From CAZFOB01 sp964520325 (GTDB lineage: Bacteria > Actinomycetota > JAICYB01), in assembly GCA_964520325.1 (NCBI GenBank), contig CAZFOB010000018.1:1-64000 (forward strand): 64,000 nucleotides of DNA, read 5' to 3'. Below the pieces are notes generated by a model that did not search any database, had not been told where the DNA came from, and worked only from the letters and a program-made list of their open reading frames with translations. Made by a program: the position numbers and the translations under genes. Numbering within the stretch: position 1 is the stretch's first letter; every line of letters begins with the position of its first letter. This document shows, piece by piece, positions 34,582-43,425 of the stretch.

Positions 34582-35892
34582 ATGAGAGGCATCCTTTCGG
34601 CCGCCGGATACGTCCCATACCGCAGGCTCCAGCGCTCGGCTATTCGCGAGGTCATGGGCTCCGGCGGGGGGAAGGGCACGCGTTCCGTTGCCTCCTTCGA
34701 CGAGGACACAACGACCATGGCCGTCGAGGCCGCCCGCCTTCTCGGCGCGTCGCAGAAGCCGCACTCGATCTGGTTCTCGACCGCCGAGCCCGCCTACCTC
34801 GACAAGACGAACGCGTGCGCGATCCACACTGCGCTGCGTCTGCCGGACGACGTCGCCGCGATGGACGTCGGCGGCGCGATCCGTTCCGGCGTTGGTGCGC
34901 TCAAGGCGGCCCTCGACGGCAACGGCACGATCCTCGTCGTCTCTTCGGACATGCGTACCGGTCTGCCGACGTCCGCCGACGAGTCACGAGGCGGCGACGG
35001 CGCGGCGGCCGCGCTCGTCGGTGACGGCGACGTTGTTGCGGAGTACCTGGGCGGTGCTTCCGCAACGCGCGAGTTCCTCGAACGCTGGCGGACTCCGGGC
35101 GACAAGCGTTCCAAGACCTGGGAGGACCGCTTCGGCGAGTCGATGTACGCGCCACTTGCCGAACAGGCGTGGACCGCCGCACTCAAGACCGCGGACGTCA
35201 GCGAGGTCGACGTCCTGTGTGTCGCCGGTATGCACTCGCGGTCGGTCGCGAGGATCTCGAAACGTCTCGGGGCGCCGAAGACGCTCGACCTCTCGCAGAC
35301 GGTCGGCGATGCCGGCACCGCGAACGCGATGCTGCTCTTGGCGAATGCACTCGAGACGGCCACCCCGCACCAGGTCGTTGCGGTGGTTTCCCTCGCGGAC
35401 GGCGTTGACGTCCTGATCTTCCGCACGATCATGCAGAGCACGCCGAAGCGCACCGTCGACGCGCAGATCAACAACGCCGCCGACGTCCCATACGCGCGTT
35501 TCCTCTCGTGGCGTGGGATGGTTACCCCAGAGCCCCCGAACCGTCCGGAGCCGGCTCGCGTCTCGGCCCCCGCGGCCGAACGTGCAAGCGATTGGAAATA
35601 CGGCCTCGTGGACGACGACCGTCCGCTCGCCGATGTCCTGGGCACTGTCGTCACGTTCACCGTCGACCGTCTCGCTTACTCTCCATCGCCGCCGATCGTC
35701 TTCGCGATCGTCGACTTCGATGGCGCCGATGGAGAACAGGCTCGCTTTCCTCTGGAGCTCACCGACGTCGATGCCGATCAGCTCACGGTCGGCGCTCGCG
35801 TCGAGATGACATTTCGGAAACTGAGCACGGCGGACGGCATCCACAACTACTTCTGGAAGGCCAAACCTAAGCGGGGGGTGGGTGGGCAGTGA
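34582..35892 (+). CDS. Ketosynthase/HMG-CoA-synthase-fold protein fused to a DUF35-type OB domain
   Basis: 436 residues. The N-terminal 330 residues have a thiolase-superfamily fold (MRGILSAAGYVPYRRLQRSA, SVASFDEDTTTMAVEAARLL, GDAGTANAMLLLANALE) as in KASIII/HMG-CoA synthase relatives, but the Cys-centred nucleophile motif is not clear (the expected region reads HTALRLPDDVAAMDVGGAIR). Residues about 345-430 (LVDDDRPLADVLGTVVTFTV then PPIVFAIVDFDGADG) resemble the DUF35 OB-fold that binds acyl-CoA. Adjacent to an SCP-x thiolase, as separate thiolase and DUF35 partners often are. It may act as a chaperone or acyl-CoA-binding partner of that thiolase. Confidence 0.7.
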   Translation: MRGILSAAGYVPYRRLQRSAIREVMGSGGGKGTRSVASFDEDTTTMAVEAARLLGASQKPHSIWFSTAEPAYLDKTNACAIHTALRLPDDVAAMDVGGAIRSGVGALKAALDGNGTILVVSSDMRTGLPTSADESRGGDGAAAALVGDGDVVAEYLGGASATREFLERWRTPGDKRSKTWEDRFGESMYAPLAEQAWTAALKTADVSEVDVLCVAGMHSRSVARISKRLGAPKTLDLSQTVGDAGTANAMLLLANALETATPHQVVAVVSLADGVDVLIFRTIMQSTPKRTVDAQINNAADVPYARFLSWRGMVTPEPPNRPEPARVSAPAAERASDWKYGLVDDDRPLADVLGTVVTFTVDRLAYSPSPPIVFAIVDFDGADGEQARFPLELTDVDADQLTVGARVEMTFRKLSTADGIHNYFWKAKPKRGVGGQ

Positions 35893-37076
35893 CGGGCGGC
35901 ATCACGGACAAGGTCGCGATCATCGCGTCGTCGTGCACACCGTTCGGTGAGCATTGGGATCGCGGAACCGACCATCTCCTCCAGCAAGCCGCGCGAGAAG
36001 CACTCGCGACCGCGAACCTCGACGCGAACGCGATAGACGCCTTCTGGCTCGGCACCGCGCAGTCGGGCATGAGCGGCATCATGCTCGCGCGGCCCCTCGG
36101 CCTCGAGAACAAGCCCGTCACGCGCGTCGAGAACTACTGCGCGTCCGGTTCCGAGGCTTTGAGGAACGCTGCTTATGCAGTCGCGTCCGGCGCCTACGAC
36201 GTCGCGATGGCGATCGGCGTCGAGAAGGTGAAGGACTCGGGCTATCAGGGGCTCAACGCCATCCCGATCCCGGGCGACGGCACTCAGCGAACGCTGACGG
36301 CTGCAGCGATGTTCTCGCTCGTCATACCCGCCTATGCCAGCCGCTACGGCGTGAGCGACGAAGACATGGCCGACGCGCTTGCGCACATCGCCTCGAAGAA
36401 CCACGCCAACGGCGCGAAGAACCCGCGCGCGCAGTTCAGGAGAGAGATGAGCACGGATCAGATCAAGGCCTCACCCAAGGTCGCGGGCTCACTCGGCGTG
36501 CTCGACTGTGCCGGTGTAGCCGATGGTGCAGCCGCCGCGATCGTCTGCCGCTCCGAGGACGCCACACGCTTCACCGACAAACCGCTCTACATCAAGGCCC
36601 TCTCGCTCGTCGCTGGTTCCGGAAGAGGCCTCACCGATCCGTCCTATGACTACACGCATTTCCCCGAGGTAGAAGCTTCCGCCAAGGACGCCTACGCGCA
36701 AGCAGGCATCACCGATCCGCGCAGCGAGCTCGCGATGGCCGAGGTGCACGACTGCTTCACGCCGACCGAGCTCGTGCTGATGGAGGATCTGGGTTTCACC
36801 GGACGCGGCACCGCGTACAAGGAAGTCCTCGCCGGCGCGTTCGATCTAGACGGCGATCTGCCGGTCAACCCCGACGGGGGACTCAAGAGCTTCGGCCACC
36901 CCGTCGGCGCGACTGGACTTCGCATGATCTTCGAGTGCTGGTTGCAGTTGCGCAAAGAGGCCCCGGCCGAGCGCCAGATCGCAACCGACAGAACCCTCGC
37001 CATGACGCAGAACCTCGGCGGCTACCCCGGCGAGATGGTGTCGTTCGTGTCGATCGTCGGGTCGCAACCCTCGTGA
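35889..37076 (+). CDS. SCP-x-type thiolase (acetyl-CoA acetyltransferase family)
   Basis: 395 residues, GTG start overlapping the previous stop by four bases. VENYCASGSEALRNAAYA near residue 84 holds the nucleophilic Cys, AEVHDCFTPTELVLMED near 285 the HDCF motif, and GGLKSFGHPVGATG near 335 the GHPxGxTG loop with the catalytic His. These SCP-x thiolases differ from FadA in lacking the C-terminal Cys motif and are typical partners of DUF35 proteins in sterol side-chain or fatty-acid breakdown. Cleaves 3-oxoacyl-CoA. Confidence 0.87.
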   Translation: MTGGITDKVAIIASSCTPFGEHWDRGTDHLLQQAAREALATANLDANAIDAFWLGTAQSGMSGIMLARPLGLENKPVTRVENYCASGSEALRNAAYAVASGAYDVAMAIGVEKVKDSGYQGLNAIPIPGDGTQRTLTAAAMFSLVIPAYASRYGVSDEDMADALAHIASKNHANGAKNPRAQFRREMSTDQIKASPKVAGSLGVLDCAGVADGAAAAIVCRSEDATRFTDKPLYIKALSLVAGSGRGLTDPSYDYTHFPEVEASAKDAYAQAGITDPRSELAMAEVHDCFTPTELVLMEDLGFTGRGTAYKEVLAGAFDLDGDLPVNPDGGLKSFGHPVGATGLRMIFECWLQLRKEAPAERQIATDRTLAMTQNLGGYPGEMVSFVSIVGSQPS

Positions 37077-37083
37077 GCCTGGC

Positions 37084-38580
37084 GTGATCCCGCGCGTGGT
37101 GAAGGAAGCGGCTCACCGCTTCCGGGATCGGGTTGCATTGGTTGCACCTGAGGGCTATCCCGTCACATACGTCGATCTTTTCAAGCTCTCGGAAGAGGTC
37201 GCATCGGCACTGCGCGGCCGTGGCGTCGAGGCGGGGGACGTCGTCGCGCTCGTGATGCGCTCGTCACCCGAGTACGTCATCGCCTACCTTGCGGCCGCTC
37301 GCATCGGTGCGATCGCGACTGGCGTCAATCCGCGACTCTCTCCAGACGAACGCACGAAAGTGTTAGACCGCGCGCAGCCGCGATTCGTCATCGCCGCCGA
37401 CGGCCTGCTCGAAGGCATCCCGAGCGACGTCGAGGTCGAGGTCGCGAGCTACGCGAACGATGCAGCCGGGATCCTCACCACCTTGCGCAGCGACGAACCG
37501 ACGGCGAAGCTTCCGGCGGTCCCGACCCGCCCGGTGACGATCGTCTTCACGTCGGGCACTACCGGTGAACCGAAAGGCGCGGTGTTCACCAACCGCCAGC
37601 TCGCGGCGATCACGATGTTCGACACGGGTGGGAACTGGGGCACCAAGGAAGAAGAGCGACCGATGCTTTCGTCCACCGAGCTTGCGCATGTCGGCTTCAT
37701 GACGAAGCTTCCGTGGTACCTGCGCACGGGATCGCGGATTCACATGCTTCGCAAATGGCGGGCCGAAGATGCGTTGCGCATCATCTGTGAGCAGAAGATG
37801 TCATCGGTCGGCGGCATCGGGGCGCAGGTTGCCCTGATGCTGCGTTTGCGTAACTTCGACGACTTCGACACCTCGAGCGTGAAGGCGATCATCGTCGGCG
37901 GCGGGCCGTCGCCGGCATCACTGATCGAAGAAGCACGGCGGCGGTTCGGTGCTGCCTATTCCGTCCGCTACTCGTCCACGGAGTCGGGCGGTGTCGGAAC
38001 GCTCACCGGCTTCGACGCTCCAGACGAAGAAGCGCTCCATACGGTCGGACGCCCCCGCGACGGCATCGATCTCGTCATCCGCGACGAGGGATGCAACCCT
38101 GTTGACGACGGCGAAGTCGGTGAAGTGACGCTCCGGAGTCCCGCGATGCTCACCGAGTACTGGAACGATCCGGAGTCAACGGCAGCAACGCTCAGGAACG
38201 GGTGGTTGCACACTCAGGACCTTGGCTACATCGACGGCAGCGGTTGCCTTCGCCTGGCGGGACGCAGCAAGGAGATGTTCATCCGTGGCGGGTACAACGT
38301 CTATCCGATGGAGGTCGAGGCGGTTCTCGCCTCGCATCCCGCCGTGGCGCACGTGGCCGTCGTGCCGAGGCCGGACGACGTGATGGGTGAGATCGGCGTA
38401 GCGATCGTCGTCCCGCGACGCGGAGGAAAAGCGCCGGATCTCCAAAGCCTCAGAACGTTCGGTGCCGAGACGCTGGCGTCCTACAAGTTGCCCGAGGCGA
38501 TTCGGGTGGTGGACGAGCTGCCGCTCACGAGCATGCAGAAGATCGATCGCAAGCGCCTGCAGGATGGAGAAGTGACATGA
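37084..38580 (+). CDS. AMP-forming acyl-CoA synthetase
   Basis: 498 residues from a GTG. FTSGTTGEPKGAVF near residue 155, STESGGVGTL near 300 in place of the usual YGxTE, HTQDLGYIDGSGCLRLAGRS near 378, and a Lys-containing C-terminus SMQKIDRKRLQ. The gene overlaps the next (ABC substrate-binding protein) by four bases, tying acid activation to import of a substrate by the Liv-type transporter. Substrate unknown. Confidence 0.83.
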   Translation: MIPRVVKEAAHRFRDRVALVAPEGYPVTYVDLFKLSEEVASALRGRGVEAGDVVALVMRSSPEYVIAYLAAARIGAIATGVNPRLSPDERTKVLDRAQPRFVIAADGLLEGIPSDVEVEVASYANDAAGILTTLRSDEPTAKLPAVPTRPVTIVFTSGTTGEPKGAVFTNRQLAAITMFDTGGNWGTKEEERPMLSSTELAHVGFMTKLPWYLRTGSRIHMLRKWRAEDALRIICEQKMSSVGGIGAQVALMLRLRNFDDFDTSSVKAIIVGGGPSPASLIEEARRRFGAAYSVRYSSTESGGVGTLTGFDAPDEEALHTVGRPRDGIDLVIRDEGCNPVDDGEVGEVTLRSPAMLTEYWNDPESTAATLRNGWLHTQDLGYIDGSGCLRLAGRSKEMFIRGGYNVYPMEVEAVLASHPAVAHVAVVPRPDDVMGEIGVAIVVPRRGGKAPDLQSLRTFGAETLASYKLPEAIRVVDELPLTSMQKIDRKRLQDGEVT

Positions 38581-40058
38581 TGCCTCGCATGCCGCGGGGA
38601 GGAGAACGAGTGCGGCGAAGGTTCAGTACATGCGCGGCGTTTCTTGCCGTTCTGATGCTCGTGGCCTCGGGCTGCGGGTCTCGCCTGTCCGAAGACGAGC
38701 GAGCGCAAGCCATCTCGGGACTCACCGGTTCCGGCGCTGCCGTCGCCGGCGACGGCGCGAGCACGACCGGCGGCAGCGATGCGTCCGGGACCACTGGTGC
38801 CGGCACGACGGGAGCCGGCGCAAGCTCCGCGCCGACCGGTGGCGGAACGCAAAGCGGACCGACGACCGACGGAGCAACGACCGGAAGCGCTCCGGTCGCC
38901 GGCGCCGTTTCGCCCGGCACGTGCGCCAAGGCCACCAAGCCGTCCGGTGTCGGGGTGACCGCGACCAAGCTCACCGTCGCGACGCTCGCCGACATCAGCG
39001 GCGTTCAGCCGGGACTCTTCCAGTCGGCGCACCAGGCTGTCCGAGCCGCATCGGCGTATATCAACAGCACAGGCGGCATCTGCGGACGCCAGATCGAGCC
39101 GCTCCTTCTCGACAGCAAGACCGACTCGGGTGGTAACCGCTCCGCGATGCTCGAAGCGTGCGCCAAGGCCTTCGCGGTCGCGGGATCGATGTCGGCGTTC
39201 GACGACGGCAGCGCCAAGCCCGGTCAGGATTGCGGCATCCCCGACATCACAGCTATCACCACCAACGCGCCGAAGTACAACGCCACCAACGTTTTCCCGG
39301 CGTACCCGAACGCCGGTCCGTCCATCTCGAATACCTCCGCCAAGTACATCGCCAAGACCTACCCTGACGTGATCAAGAAGGCCGCCATCATCTATCTGAA
39401 CCAAGCTGTCACGAAGAACAACGCAATCACGCGCAAGAAGGTGTGGGAGAAGACGGGCTACACGTTCGTCTACGAGGCCGAGGTGCAGGTGCTCGAGGCC
39501 AACTACACGCGCTTCGTCCAGGAGATGCGCAGCCGTGGGGTGCAGTATGTGACGATGGTTGCCGACTTCCAGAACATCGTCCGGTTACAGAAGGCGATGA
39601 AGCAGCAGGGCTACGTCCCGAGGGTTCGCGACTGGGATTCCGTCGCATACGACCAGGACTTCCTCGCGGAAGCGGACGCCGTCGAAGGCTCGTTGGTCTT
39701 CTTGAACAACGGGATCTTTGAGGAGGCGTCTTCGAACCCCGAGATGAAGCTCTATACCGAGTGGCTGCAGAAAGCGGCACCAGGGGCGACGCCCGACTAC
39801 TTCGGTCTGTACGCGTGGTCGGCGTACCGTCTGTTCCAGAAGACCGCGACACAGATCGGTCCCGAGCTCTCGCGCCCGAAGTTCATGTCCGCGCTCAAGG
39901 CCACGAAGACATGGGACGCCAACGGTCTGCACGGTCCGCACCAGATCGGAGCGAAGCTTCCGACGACGTGCAACCTCTACGTCGAGGTGAAGGATGGCAA
40001 GTTCCAGCGCCTCGCTCCGGCGTCCAAGTTCGACTGCACCGGAACGTTGATCCGATGA
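38577..40058 (+). CDS. Substrate-binding lipoprotein of a branched-chain-amino-acid-type ABC transporter
   Basis: 493 residues. A signal sequence ends in the lipobox LVASGC with Cys33. Next comes a low-complexity Gly/Thr/Ala/Ser linker (about 50-110), then a periplasmic-binding-protein type I domain (GVTATKLTVATLADISG, FVQEMRSRGVQYVTMVADFQ). Binds a ligand outside the membrane and delivers it to the permease. In actinobacteria Liv-type systems next to FadD and thiolase genes often import hydrophobic acids rather than amino acids; this is inference. The start overlaps the ligase stop. Confidence 0.85.
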   Translation: MMPRMPRGGERVRRRFSTCAAFLAVLMLVASGCGSRLSEDERAQAISGLTGSGAAVAGDGASTTGGSDASGTTGAGTTGAGASSAPTGGGTQSGPTTDGATTGSAPVAGAVSPGTCAKATKPSGVGVTATKLTVATLADISGVQPGLFQSAHQAVRAASAYINSTGGICGRQIEPLLLDSKTDSGGNRSAMLEACAKAFAVAGSMSAFDDGSAKPGQDCGIPDITAITTNAPKYNATNVFPAYPNAGPSISNTSAKYIAKTYPDVIKKAAIIYLNQAVTKNNAITRKKVWEKTGYTFVYEAEVQVLEANYTRFVQEMRSRGVQYVTMVADFQNIVRLQKAMKQQGYVPRVRDWDSVAYDQDFLAEADAVEGSLVFLNNGIFEEASSNPEMKLYTEWLQKAAPGATPDYFGLYAWSAYRLFQKTATQIGPELSRPKFMSALKATKTWDANGLHGPHQIGAKLPTTCNLYVEVKDGKFQRLAPASKFDCTGTLIR

Positions 40059-40065
40059 GCGGCCG

Positions 40066-41979
40066 ATGACCGACTTCCTCGCGTTCACGATCATCGGCAT
40101 CGTCACCGGTTCGATCTACGCCGTGGCTGCGAGCGGCCTGGTCCTCACCTACACGACCTCGGGCATCTTCAACTTTGCGCACGGCGGCATCGGGATGTTC
40201 ATGGCGTTCACGTACTGGGAGATCCGCTTCAATCACAACTGGCCTGCTCCCATCGCGATCGTCGTCGTGGTCTTCGTGCTCGCGCCGCTGATGGGAGCGC
40301 TCATCGAACGGGTGCTGATGCGCAACCTCTCCGGACGCGCAACGGGCACGTCGCTCGTCGTAACCATCGGCTTGATGGTCATGCTGATCGGGATCGCGCA
40401 AGGCATCTGGCAGCCGCAGTCCCGCCAGTTCCCCGAGTTCTTCGCCGGCAGCGGTTTCCGCCTCGCGGGGATCTTCGTGACCACTCACCAGGTGATCACG
40501 ATGGTCGTCGCCGGCGTGGCCGCTGTGATCTTCTGGTACTTGCTCAACAAGACGCGCACCGGCACCGCGATGCGGGCTGTGGTGGACGACCGCGCTCTGG
40601 CCGCGCTCAACGGTGTCTCACCCGCGCGTGTGAGCATGATGGCGTGGGCGATGGGCGCATCGCTTGCGGCCGTGGCGGGCATCCTCATCGCGCCGATCCT
40701 GAACCTTCAGGTCTTTCAACTGACGTTGCTGGTCGTCGTCGCCTACGCGGCCGCCGTCGTCGGCAAGCTCACGAGCCTGCCCCGCACCTTCGCCGGCGGC
40801 ATGATCCTCGGCCTGTTGACTGCCTACCTCGAGTTCCGGTTCATCCATGCCGACAAGATCCCGGGACTGCGCGGTTCGGTGCCTACGATCATGCTGTTCG
40901 TCGCTCTTTTGCTGATGCCCGAGGACCGTCTTCGCGTCGGACGTGCGGCCGGTGAGAAGGGCCCGCGGGTGCCGAACCTCGTCGAGTCGCTGCGCGGAGG
41001 GCTCATCCTCGTCGCTGTGGCGACGGCGGTGTCGTTCGTGCTGTCGGACGCCGATCTCGTCCGATTCGGACAGGGACTCGCGCTCGGTCTCATCATGCTC
41101 TCGCTGGTGGTCCTCACCGGCTACGGGGGCCAGACCTCGCTCGCGCAGATGACCTTCGTCGGCATGGGCGCGTTCGCGATGTCGCGCTTCGGGGCTGGTG
41201 GCAATCCACTCGGCTTGTTGATGGCGCCGCTGCTGGCTGCGCCGATCGGTGCACTTGTCGCCCTTCCCGCTCTGCGTCTGCAAGGCCTGTATCTCGCACT
41301 CGCCACGATGGCGTTCGCCGTGCTCGCGCAGGAGATGCTCTTCCCGCGCGGGTGGCTGTTCGGAAGCGGTACTCGCGAGGTTCCGAGGCTCGAGGTATTC
41401 GGGATCTCGTTCGCGGGCGAGCAGATCTTCTTCGTGTTGCTGGCGGTGGTGTTCGCCGCGCTCGCGATCGGGGTGCTCATGCTCCGGCGCGGACGGTTCG
41501 GACGCCTCGTTTCCGCGATGCGCGACAGTCCTGCGGCGTGCACGACACTTGGCGTGAATCTCACGACCACCAAGCTCGGTGTGTTCGCGCTGTCCGCCGC
41601 GATGGCGGGGCTCGCCGGTGCTTTTTACGGGGGCTTGCGCGGGAGCGCGCAGACCAACGACTTCCTGATGTTCCAGAGCCTCCCCGTGCTCTTGATGGCG
41701 GTGATCGGCGGCATCACGACAGTCTCCGGTGCGCTCGTCGGCGGCTTGCTGCTCGGACTGCTCCAGACACAAGAGGCAACCGGCGCTCTTGGTGGACTCG
41801 TTTTTCTGTTTACCGGAGGGGCCGCTGTCAGCCTCGGACGCAACCCGCATGGCGTCGCGTTCTTCCTGTCGGAGCGTTTCGAAGCGATCCGCACCCGACT
41901 CTCGGGACGCTCACAACAAACCCGATTCAAGGCCGAGCCCGACGTCGAGGACACCCCCGTTGCCACTGCTGCACGCTGA
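40066..41979 (+). CDS. Fused LivH-LivM permease
   Basis: 637 residues, about the sum of LivH (300) and LivM (330). Residues 1-290 are LivH-like (GIVTGSIYAVAASGLVLTYT, then FNFAHGGIGMFMAF; EAA-like loop near 180-200). Residues 330-600 are LivM-like (LALGLIMLSLVVLTGYGGQT then SLAQMTFVGMGAFAMS). About 16 membrane helices in total. In most bacteria these are separate genes. Functions with the lipoprotein before it and two ATPases after it. Its 3' end overlaps the next gene by 20 bases. Confidence 0.88.
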   Translation: MTDFLAFTIIGIVTGSIYAVAASGLVLTYTTSGIFNFAHGGIGMFMAFTYWEIRFNHNWPAPIAIVVVVFVLAPLMGALIERVLMRNLSGRATGTSLVVTIGLMVMLIGIAQGIWQPQSRQFPEFFAGSGFRLAGIFVTTHQVITMVVAGVAAVIFWYLLNKTRTGTAMRAVVDDRALAALNGVSPARVSMMAWAMGASLAAVAGILIAPILNLQVFQLTLLVVVAYAAAVVGKLTSLPRTFAGGMILGLLTAYLEFRFIHADKIPGLRGSVPTIMLFVALLLMPEDRLRVGRAAGEKGPRVPNLVESLRGGLILVAVATAVSFVLSDADLVRFGQGLALGLIMLSLVVLTGYGGQTSLAQMTFVGMGAFAMSRFGAGGNPLGLLMAPLLAAPIGALVALPALRLQGLYLALATMAFAVLAQEMLFPRGWLFGSGTREVPRLEVFGISFAGEQIFFVLLAVVFAALAIGVLMLRRGRFGRLVSAMRDSPAACTTLGVNLTTTKLGVFALSAAMAGLAGAFYGGLRGSAQTNDFLMFQSLPVLLMAVIGGITTVSGALVGGLLLGLLQTQEATGALGGLVFLFTGGAAVSLGRNPHGVAFFLSERFEAIRTRLSGRSQQTRFKAEPDVEDTPVATAAR

Positions 41980-42694
41980 GACGATCAACGTCACCTTCGG
42001 CGGCCACCGTGCGCTGATCGACGTCACCATCGACGCCAACGCCGGCGAGGTGACCGGACTCATCGGACCCAACGGTGCCGGCAAGACGACGTGTTTCAAC
42101 GTGCTGTCCGGCTTGCAACCACCGGACAGCGGCCGTGTGAGCTTCGACGACCAGGAGATCAGCGACGTGCCGGCGTTCAAGCGCGGACGCCTCGGCATGG
42201 CGCGCACCTTCCAACGCATCGAGGTCTTCGGTTCGCTCACCGTCTTCGAGAACGTGCTCGTGGCCGCGGAGATCCGTCGTCGCTGGACGCGCGGCAACAA
42301 GGAGGAGCGGGATGCGCGCGACGAAGCCGACGAGATCGTCGACCTCGTCGGCTTGCGCAAGGTGGCCGACCGGCGGGTCGATTCGATCCCAACCGGCCTC
42401 GCCCGCCTGACCGAGCTCGCTCGCGGGCTGGCGACACGTCCCCGCCTTGTGCTGCTGGACGAGCCGTCGTCCGGACTCGACGACGACGAGTCGGACGCCT
42501 TCGGTGAGCTCCTCATCGAGCTCGCCAAGCGCGGACTCGCGATCCTTCTCGTCGAGCACGACATCGACCTCGTCATGCAGGTGTGCGACCGGATCCACGT
42601 CCTCGAGTTCGGACAGATCATCGCGTCGGGCACCGCGAAAGAAGTGCGTAACGACTCGCGTGTGCAGAAGGCCTATCTCGGGACGGAAGCCTGA
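41960..42694 (+). CDS. Liv-type ABC transporter ATPase 1 (LivG-like)
   Basis: 244 residues from the TTG at 41960, chosen because the ABC fold begins here (LPLLHAETINVTFGGHRALI). Walker A GPNGAGKTT near residue 36, Q-loop RTFQRIEVFG, Walker B RLVLLDEPSSGLD near 160, H-loop VEHDIDLV. The signature motif is degenerate: IPTGLARLTELARGLA, where most ABC proteins have LSGGQ, as also seen in other LivG-like proteins. Energises import with LivF. Confidence 0.85.
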   Translation: MPLLHAETINVTFGGHRALIDVTIDANAGEVTGLIGPNGAGKTTCFNVLSGLQPPDSGRVSFDDQEISDVPAFKRGRLGMARTFQRIEVFGSLTVFENVLVAAEIRRRWTRGNKEERDARDEADEIVDLVGLRKVADRRVDSIPTGLARLTELARGLATRPRLVLLDEPSSGLDDDESDAFGELLIELAKRGLAILLVEHDIDLVMQVCDRIHVLEFGQIIASGTAKEVRNDSRVQKAYLGTEA

Positions 42695-43425
42695 TGGCGG
42701 TTTCGAGCTCCCCAGGGAGCGTACCCGTGCTCGAGCTCATGGGCGTGCATGCCGGCTACGGCGGGATCGAGGTGCTCCATGGCGTCGACCTGTTGGTGCC
42801 GCCGCGTTCGGTGGTGGCTCTGCTCGGCCCCAACGGAGCCGGCAAGTCGACGACGCTTCGCGTCGCCGCCAGCCAGCACAAGCCGACGCGGGGGTGTGTC
42901 CACGTGATGGGCCGCCACGTGAATGGGGCAGACCCCGACGCGCTGTCGCGCGCCGGTGTCTGCACTATCCCGGAAGGCCGCGGCGTCTTCGCCAACCTCA
43001 CGATCGAAGAGAACTTGCAGATGATGACGTACTCGGGCGTTTCTTTCGACCAGGTCCGCAGCCGCGCGTTCGAGCGCTTCCCTCGGCTCGAGGAGCGCCG
43101 CACGCAGATCTCCGGGACCTTGTCCGGGGGTGAACAGCAGATGCTCGCGATGGCTCGCGCGCTGGTCACCGACCCGGCACTGCTGCTGCTCGACGAGATC
43201 TCCATGGGGCTCGCGCCGCTCATCGTGGCCGAGCTGTACGAGAGCGTGAAACGGATCGCCGCCGAAGGCGTCGCCATCTTGCTCACCGAGCAGTACGCTC
43301 AGACGGCACTACAGGTGGCCGATTATGCAGTAATCATGACGCAGGGAAAGGTTCGTTCGATGGGTGAGCCGGCCGACATCGCGGCCGAGCTTTCCGGCAT
43401 CTATCTGGGAGCACCGTCCAAATGA
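42694..43425 (+). CDS. Liv-type ABC transporter ATPase 2 (LivF-like)
   Basis: 243 residues. Walker A GPNGAGKSTT near residue 47, IPEGRGVFANLTIEENL (the LivF PEGRxxF Q-loop), signature LSGGEQQMLAMARAL near 145, Walker B LLLLDEISMGLAP near 165, H-loop-type TEQYAQTAL, where Gln replaces His (EQ in place of EH is common in LivF). Starts on the last base of livG. Confidence 0.88.
   Translation: MAVSSSPGSVPVLELMGVHAGYGGIEVLHGVDLLVPPRSVVALLGPNGAGKSTTLRVAASQHKPTRGCVHVMGRHVNGADPDALSRAGVCTIPEGRGVFANLTIEENLQMMTYSGVSFDQVRSRAFERFPRLEERRTQISGTLSGGEQQMLAMARALVTDPALLLLDEISMGLAPLIVAELYESVKRIAAEGVAILLTEQYAQTALQVADYAVIMTQGKVRSMGEPADIAAELSGIYLGAPSK

Noticed and set aside
40618..41850. 410-codon minus-strand frame over the LivHM gene
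   Set aside because: Low-complexity charged sequence opposite a membrane protein, a common artefact in GC-rich DNA.
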